Assembly: GCA_947455015.1 (NCBI GenBank)
Contig: CANGMY010000067.1
Location: 1-7,548, forward strand
DNA: 7,548 bases
DNA from: Microthrixaceae bacterium
GTDB lineage: Bacteria; Actinomycetota; Acidimicrobiia; Acidimicrobiales; Acidimicrobilacustridaceae
Reading direction: 5' to 3'
In this document: piece by piece, positions 5,507 to 7,548 of the stretch
Numbering within the stretch: position 1 is the first letter of the stretch
Layout: each line of letters opens with the position of its first letter
Made by a program: the position numbers and the translations under genes
Notes under the pieces: model-generated
What the model was told of the DNA's origin: nothing
The model's database searches: none
What the model saw: the letters and a program-made list of their open reading frames with translations, nothing else

Positions 5507-6624
5507 GGTTGGTGCGCCGAGGCGTCGCTGTAGCGCTATCAGTCGCTGCCCTTCTGATCCTCTCAAGTTGCGCTTCAGATTCAGGTGCACCTGCTGGTAA
5601 TGCGGCCGACTTCGTAGCCGCCGAGTCGACAACGGCCGTTCCCGCCACGACCACCACAACAAAAATATTCGCCGCAACTGCTTTTGATGGGACAGACGCA
5701 CTTCTTGGCGAGCGGGTGAAGTCAGCGGGACTCTCGGGCGGAATGGTGCGCATCGGTCGCGCCGACGGTTCCGTCATCCACGAAAAGTCGATCGGTTCGG
5801 TGAATGGAGCGACACCGTTGTCGGTGGCGTCGTCAACAAAGTGGCTCACAGCCGCAACGTTCATGACATTTGTTGATCAAGGCGCGATCGGACTCGACGA
5901 CAACATCGCGAAGTGGCTGCCCGAGTTCGCCAATGACTCTCCACCGGTGACGGCTCGACAACTGTTGAGTCACACCTCAGGGGTGAGAGATAACAGTTGC
6001 CAGTCCGGTGGCATGTCGCTGAATGCATGCGTGAAAGCGATTGCATCGTCCGCCCGCCAGTTCCCGGCGGGGTCGAAGTTCTCCTATGGAAACTCTGACT
6101 TCCTCGTCGTTGGTCGCTTGGTCGAAGTGCTGGGTGGCTCGGACTTTGCGACCATCGTGAGCCAACGAATCACTGGTCCGTTGCAGATGAACGCCACGAC
6201 ATGGCCAGGAGCGCCGGTGATGGCGAATACAGCATTCGGCGTGCGAGTAACGATCGACGACTATGGCAAATTCCTTCAGATGATCTTGAATCGGGGGATG
6301 GCGAATGGGGCCCGAATACTGAGCGTCGATGCGATTGATGCACTCGTGTCGAACCAAGTGTCTGCCTATGACACGACGAAGGACTTCTCCGTCGGGATAA
6401 CGAAGATTCCGCGATACGGGCTAGGTAGTTGGCCCGATGTCGTGAACGAGTTCGGAGCCACCGTTGTTGTGAGTGGAAACGGTGGGATGGGCTTGTATCC
6501 GTGGGTGGACTTTGCGACGAAGACGTGGGGCATCATCGGCGTGCAGGACGAACGTGGCGCACAGGTGGCCGTTCCCGCGTCACAAAAGGTCGAAGTCGAA
6601 GCTCGAACAGCCTTGTCGCGCTGA
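5503..6624 (+). CDS. Serine hydrolase of the beta-lactamase/DD-peptidase (class C-like) fold, predicted lipoprotein
   Basis: A 373-residue exported protein. The N-terminus has arginines (RLVRR), a hydrophobic stretch and a lipobox LSSC, so Cys23 should be lipidated and the enzyme anchored on the outer face of the membrane. A short Thr-rich linker (about 43-54) precedes the catalytic domain. The nucleophile motif is SSTK (Ser110-Lys113), followed by the common LLSHTSG (154-160) and the tyrosine motif YGN (195-197). The third motif, usually HGG or KTG, reads GNGGMG (325-330), with Asn326 in the His/Lys position. Such enzymes include DD-carboxypeptidases, esterases and beta-lactamase relatives; the substrate is unknown. 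GTG 5503 is chosen for its overlap with the preceding stop, with AAGG at 5496-5499 only 3 bases away; GTG 5512 is possible and keeps the signal peptide. A peptidoglycan role fits the nearby PBP but is an inference. Confidence 0.9.
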   Translation: MRLVRRGVAVALSVAALLILSSCASDSGAPAGNAADFVAAESTTAVPATTTTTKIFAATAFDGTDALLGERVKSAGLSGGMVRIGRADGSVIHEKSIGSVNGATPLSVASSTKWLTAATFMTFVDQGAIGLDDNIAKWLPEFANDSPPVTARQLLSHTSGVRDNSCQSGGMSLNACVKAIASSARQFPAGSKFSYGNSDFLVVGRLVEVLGGSDFATIVSQRITGPLQMNATTWPGAPVMANTAFGVRVTIDDYGKFLQMILNRGMANGARILSVDAIDALVSNQVSAYDTTKDFSVGITKIPRYGLGSWPDVVNEFGATVVVSGNGGMGLYPWVDFATKTWGIIGVQDERGAQVAVPASQKVEVEARTALSR

Positions 6625-6633
6625 GCGTTTTTG

Positions 6634-6708
6634 TTAGCTCTTGCGTCCGGCGACGAGGAACTGCTTGCCCAGCAACTTCCAAGCAAGCGGCACCTTCAGG
6701 TATGCGCG
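6634..6708 (-). pseudogene. C-terminal relic of a SAM-dependent methyltransferase gene
   Basis: On the - strand, the frame that ends with TAA at 6634-6636 reads YLKVPLAWKLLGKQFLV and then AGRKS before the stop. This resembles the C-terminus of class I SAM-dependent methyltransferases of Actinobacteria, where a YL-(R/K)-VPL-W-(x)-LGKQFLV-type ending is common; that comparison is from memory. The frame stays open back to 6831, but residues beyond about 6708 no longer look like a protein. It has no ATG, only a GTG inside the conserved segment, and the Rossmann domain with its SAM-binding glycine motif is absent. The stop lies 9 bp from the convergent serine hydrolase stop, as expected for an ancestral convergent neighbour. 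It is most likely the 3' remnant of a gene whose 5' part was deleted or displaced. Alternatively it is a chance reading. Confidence 0.5.
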
Positions 6709-6831
6709 GGTAAGTGGGGGGGATGCGGGATCGAAATTTGGTCTAATCAGTGCGAGATTGCGTTCCGATAGGTGTGTCGAAAGCGTTGTCTTTGAGATCC
6801 CTTGCCGGCTTCGGTTGCGATCGTGAGTCGG

Positions 6832-7548
6832 TCAGCCGGTGAATCGGGGCTCGATGGCGCCGGCGGCGATGGACGTCGTCGGCGAATCCGCGAGTGTCGT
6901 CGATGTCGATGTCGTGGGTTCTGGCGATTGCGAATCGGACAGCGTGAGCACCAACGTCCGTGCCTGATCTCCGTAGGAGTAATCGCCGATTGCGCCGACC
7001 GCGGTGCACGTGGTCGCGGTCACACACGATACCGACGTTAAGGAGTTGTAGACCGCTCCCGGGTTGGGGCTGGTGATCTGAGTCCAAACGTTTCCGTCCC
7101 AGACCACCACAACCGTTTGTGCCCCCCCATTTACGTCCTCGTACCTGCCGACAGCGACACATGAGGTTGGGTCCGTACATGACACTCCGTCTAGTCGATT
7201 CGCCGAGCTTGGGCCGGGGGACAGGGACCATGTGCTGCCATCCCACAAGAGCATCAGCGATTGGTTCGTACCATCGGAACCGACAGCCATGCACGACGAT
7301 GCGGTCGAGCACGAAACGGAACTCAGACCCCAATCGAAACTCGTAGGAGTGGGGCTGGTGACCTGCGACCACGAACTGCCATTCCACGAAAGCACCAACG
7401 TTTGATTCACGTCTGCTGTGCTGACGTATCCGATGGCGGTACACGAGGTCGCGGTCGCGCACGATACCGAGTAGAGGTTGTTGATGTCGGTGCCCGGGTT
7501 GGGGCTGGTCATCTGGGTCCATTGATTCCCATCCCAGGACAGCACCAG
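6832..7548 (-). CDS. WDG/C-x5-C repeat protein, probably secreted beta-propeller-like; 5' end outside window
   Basis: The frame is open to the window edge, so the 238 visible residues are the C-terminal part. Four tandem repeats of 47-53 residues follow the pattern LVLSW(D/N)GxxWxQ, then SPxP, L, SVSC, five residues, C, A(V/I)G. Each unit has a C-x5-C pair that could form a disulfide, which suggests an extracytoplasmic location. Repeats with this W-G-W, P-x-P, SC-x5-CxAVG signature occur in many uncharacterised actinobacterial proteins; a beta-propeller is a reasonable structural guess but unproven. After the fourth repeat comes a half strand (LVLTLSDSQS), a Thr/Ser-rich tail (PTTSTSTTLADSPTTS) and the ending AAGAIEPRFTG. 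No C-terminal membrane anchor follows. Function is unknown. The gene converges on the + strand block, and the 202 bp between its stop and the serine hydrolase stop hold only the methyltransferase relic. Confidence 0.85.
   Translation of the reverse strand: MVLSWDGNQWTQMTSPNPGTDINNLYSVSCATATSCTAIGYVSTADVNQTLVLSWNGSSWSQVTSPTPTSFDWGLSSVSCSTASSCMAVGSDGTNQSLMLLWDGSTWSLSPGPSSANRLDGVSCTDPTSCVAVGRYEDVNGGAQTVVVVWDGNVWTQITSPNPGAVYNSLTSVSCVTATTCTAVGAIGDYSYGDQARTLVLTLSDSQSPEPTTSTSTTLADSPTTSIAAGAIEPRFTG
6955..7548 (-). repeat. Four tandem protein-coding repeats (A-D) with DNA-level similarity
   Basis: Unit A is 7399-7548 (50 codons), B 7258-7398 (47), C 7114-7257 (48) and D 6955-7113 (53). A and D are the closest pair in DNA: 31 of 35 bases match between 7001-7035 and 7436-7470, and 27 of 29 between 7058-7086 and 7493-7521, including an exact 17-base match (7058-7074 with 7493-7509). 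Both matches have the same 435-bp offset, exactly three units. The array continues beyond the window. Confidence 0.85.

Noticed and set aside
6623..6640. Possible terminator GAGC-N10-GCTC between the convergent stops
   Set aside because: The stem is only 4 bp and the T-run is in the loop and not after the stem, so it does not fit an intrinsic terminator.
6743..7522. 259-residue - strand frame overlapping the repeat protein
   Set aside because: It is a shifted reading of the same repeats, rich in Arg, His and Gln. The competing frame has the coherent WDG/Cys pattern and the Thr-rich tail.
6955..7548. Repeats as a CRISPR array
   Set aside because: The spacing is about 150 bp, the repeats are imperfect and keep a reading frame with conserved Trp, Cys and Gly, so they are protein repeats.

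Overview
The window looks like a chromosomal segment of a moderately GC-rich actinobacterium, probably of the Acidimicrobiia type. This placement is inferred from the protein families and the gene order, not from a database match. Supporting points are a class A penicillin-binding protein with a long Ser/Thr tail, a zinc-ribbon/coiled-coil protein followed by a CobC-type histidine phosphatase (as in the mycobacterial Rv2229c-Rv2228c neighbourhood), a DUF1003 protein, a Thr-linker lipoprotein serine hydrolase, and a Cys-paired WDG repeat protein of a kind common in Actinobacteria.

Layout, positions 2-6624, all + strand. Eight genes are packed with gaps of 41 bp or less and two stop/start overlaps: the 3' part of a crotonase-fold protein (2-541); a bifunctional transglycosylase/transpeptidase (582-2741); a C4 zinc-ribbon coiled-coil protein (2783-3496); a small multi-pass membrane protein resembling DUF457 (3493-3990, ATGA overlap); a histidine phosphatase (3999-4592); an antibiotic-biosynthesis-monooxygenase-fold protein (4628-4936); a DUF1003 membrane protein (4955-5506); and a beta-lactamase-fold serine hydrolase lipoprotein (5503-6624, GTGA overlap). 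No convincing promoter or terminator separates them, so much of this may be cotranscribed. The mix is envelope functions (PBP, serine hydrolase, two membrane proteins) with housekeeping enzymes.

Layout, positions 6625-7548. The - strand holds two things converging on the + strand block. At 6634-6708 a reading frame encodes what looks like the last 24 residues of a SAM-dependent methyltransferase. It ends 9 bp from the serine hydrolase stop, has no usable start and no recognisable upstream domain, so it appears to be a gene relic. Beyond it, running off the window edge, is the 3' part of a repeat protein (6832-7548) with four repeats of 47-53 residues, each carrying a C-x5-C pair, then a Thr-rich tail ending in PRFTG.

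The most interesting signals are the methyltransferase relic marking a probable rearrangement junction, the apparent three-unit higher-order periodicity of the repeat protein, and the crotonase that lacks catalytic landmarks of true enoyl-CoA hydratases. I did not find convincing evidence of an undescribed multi-gene system: no CRISPR, tRNA, rRNA, IS element, defence cassette or phage module is visible.
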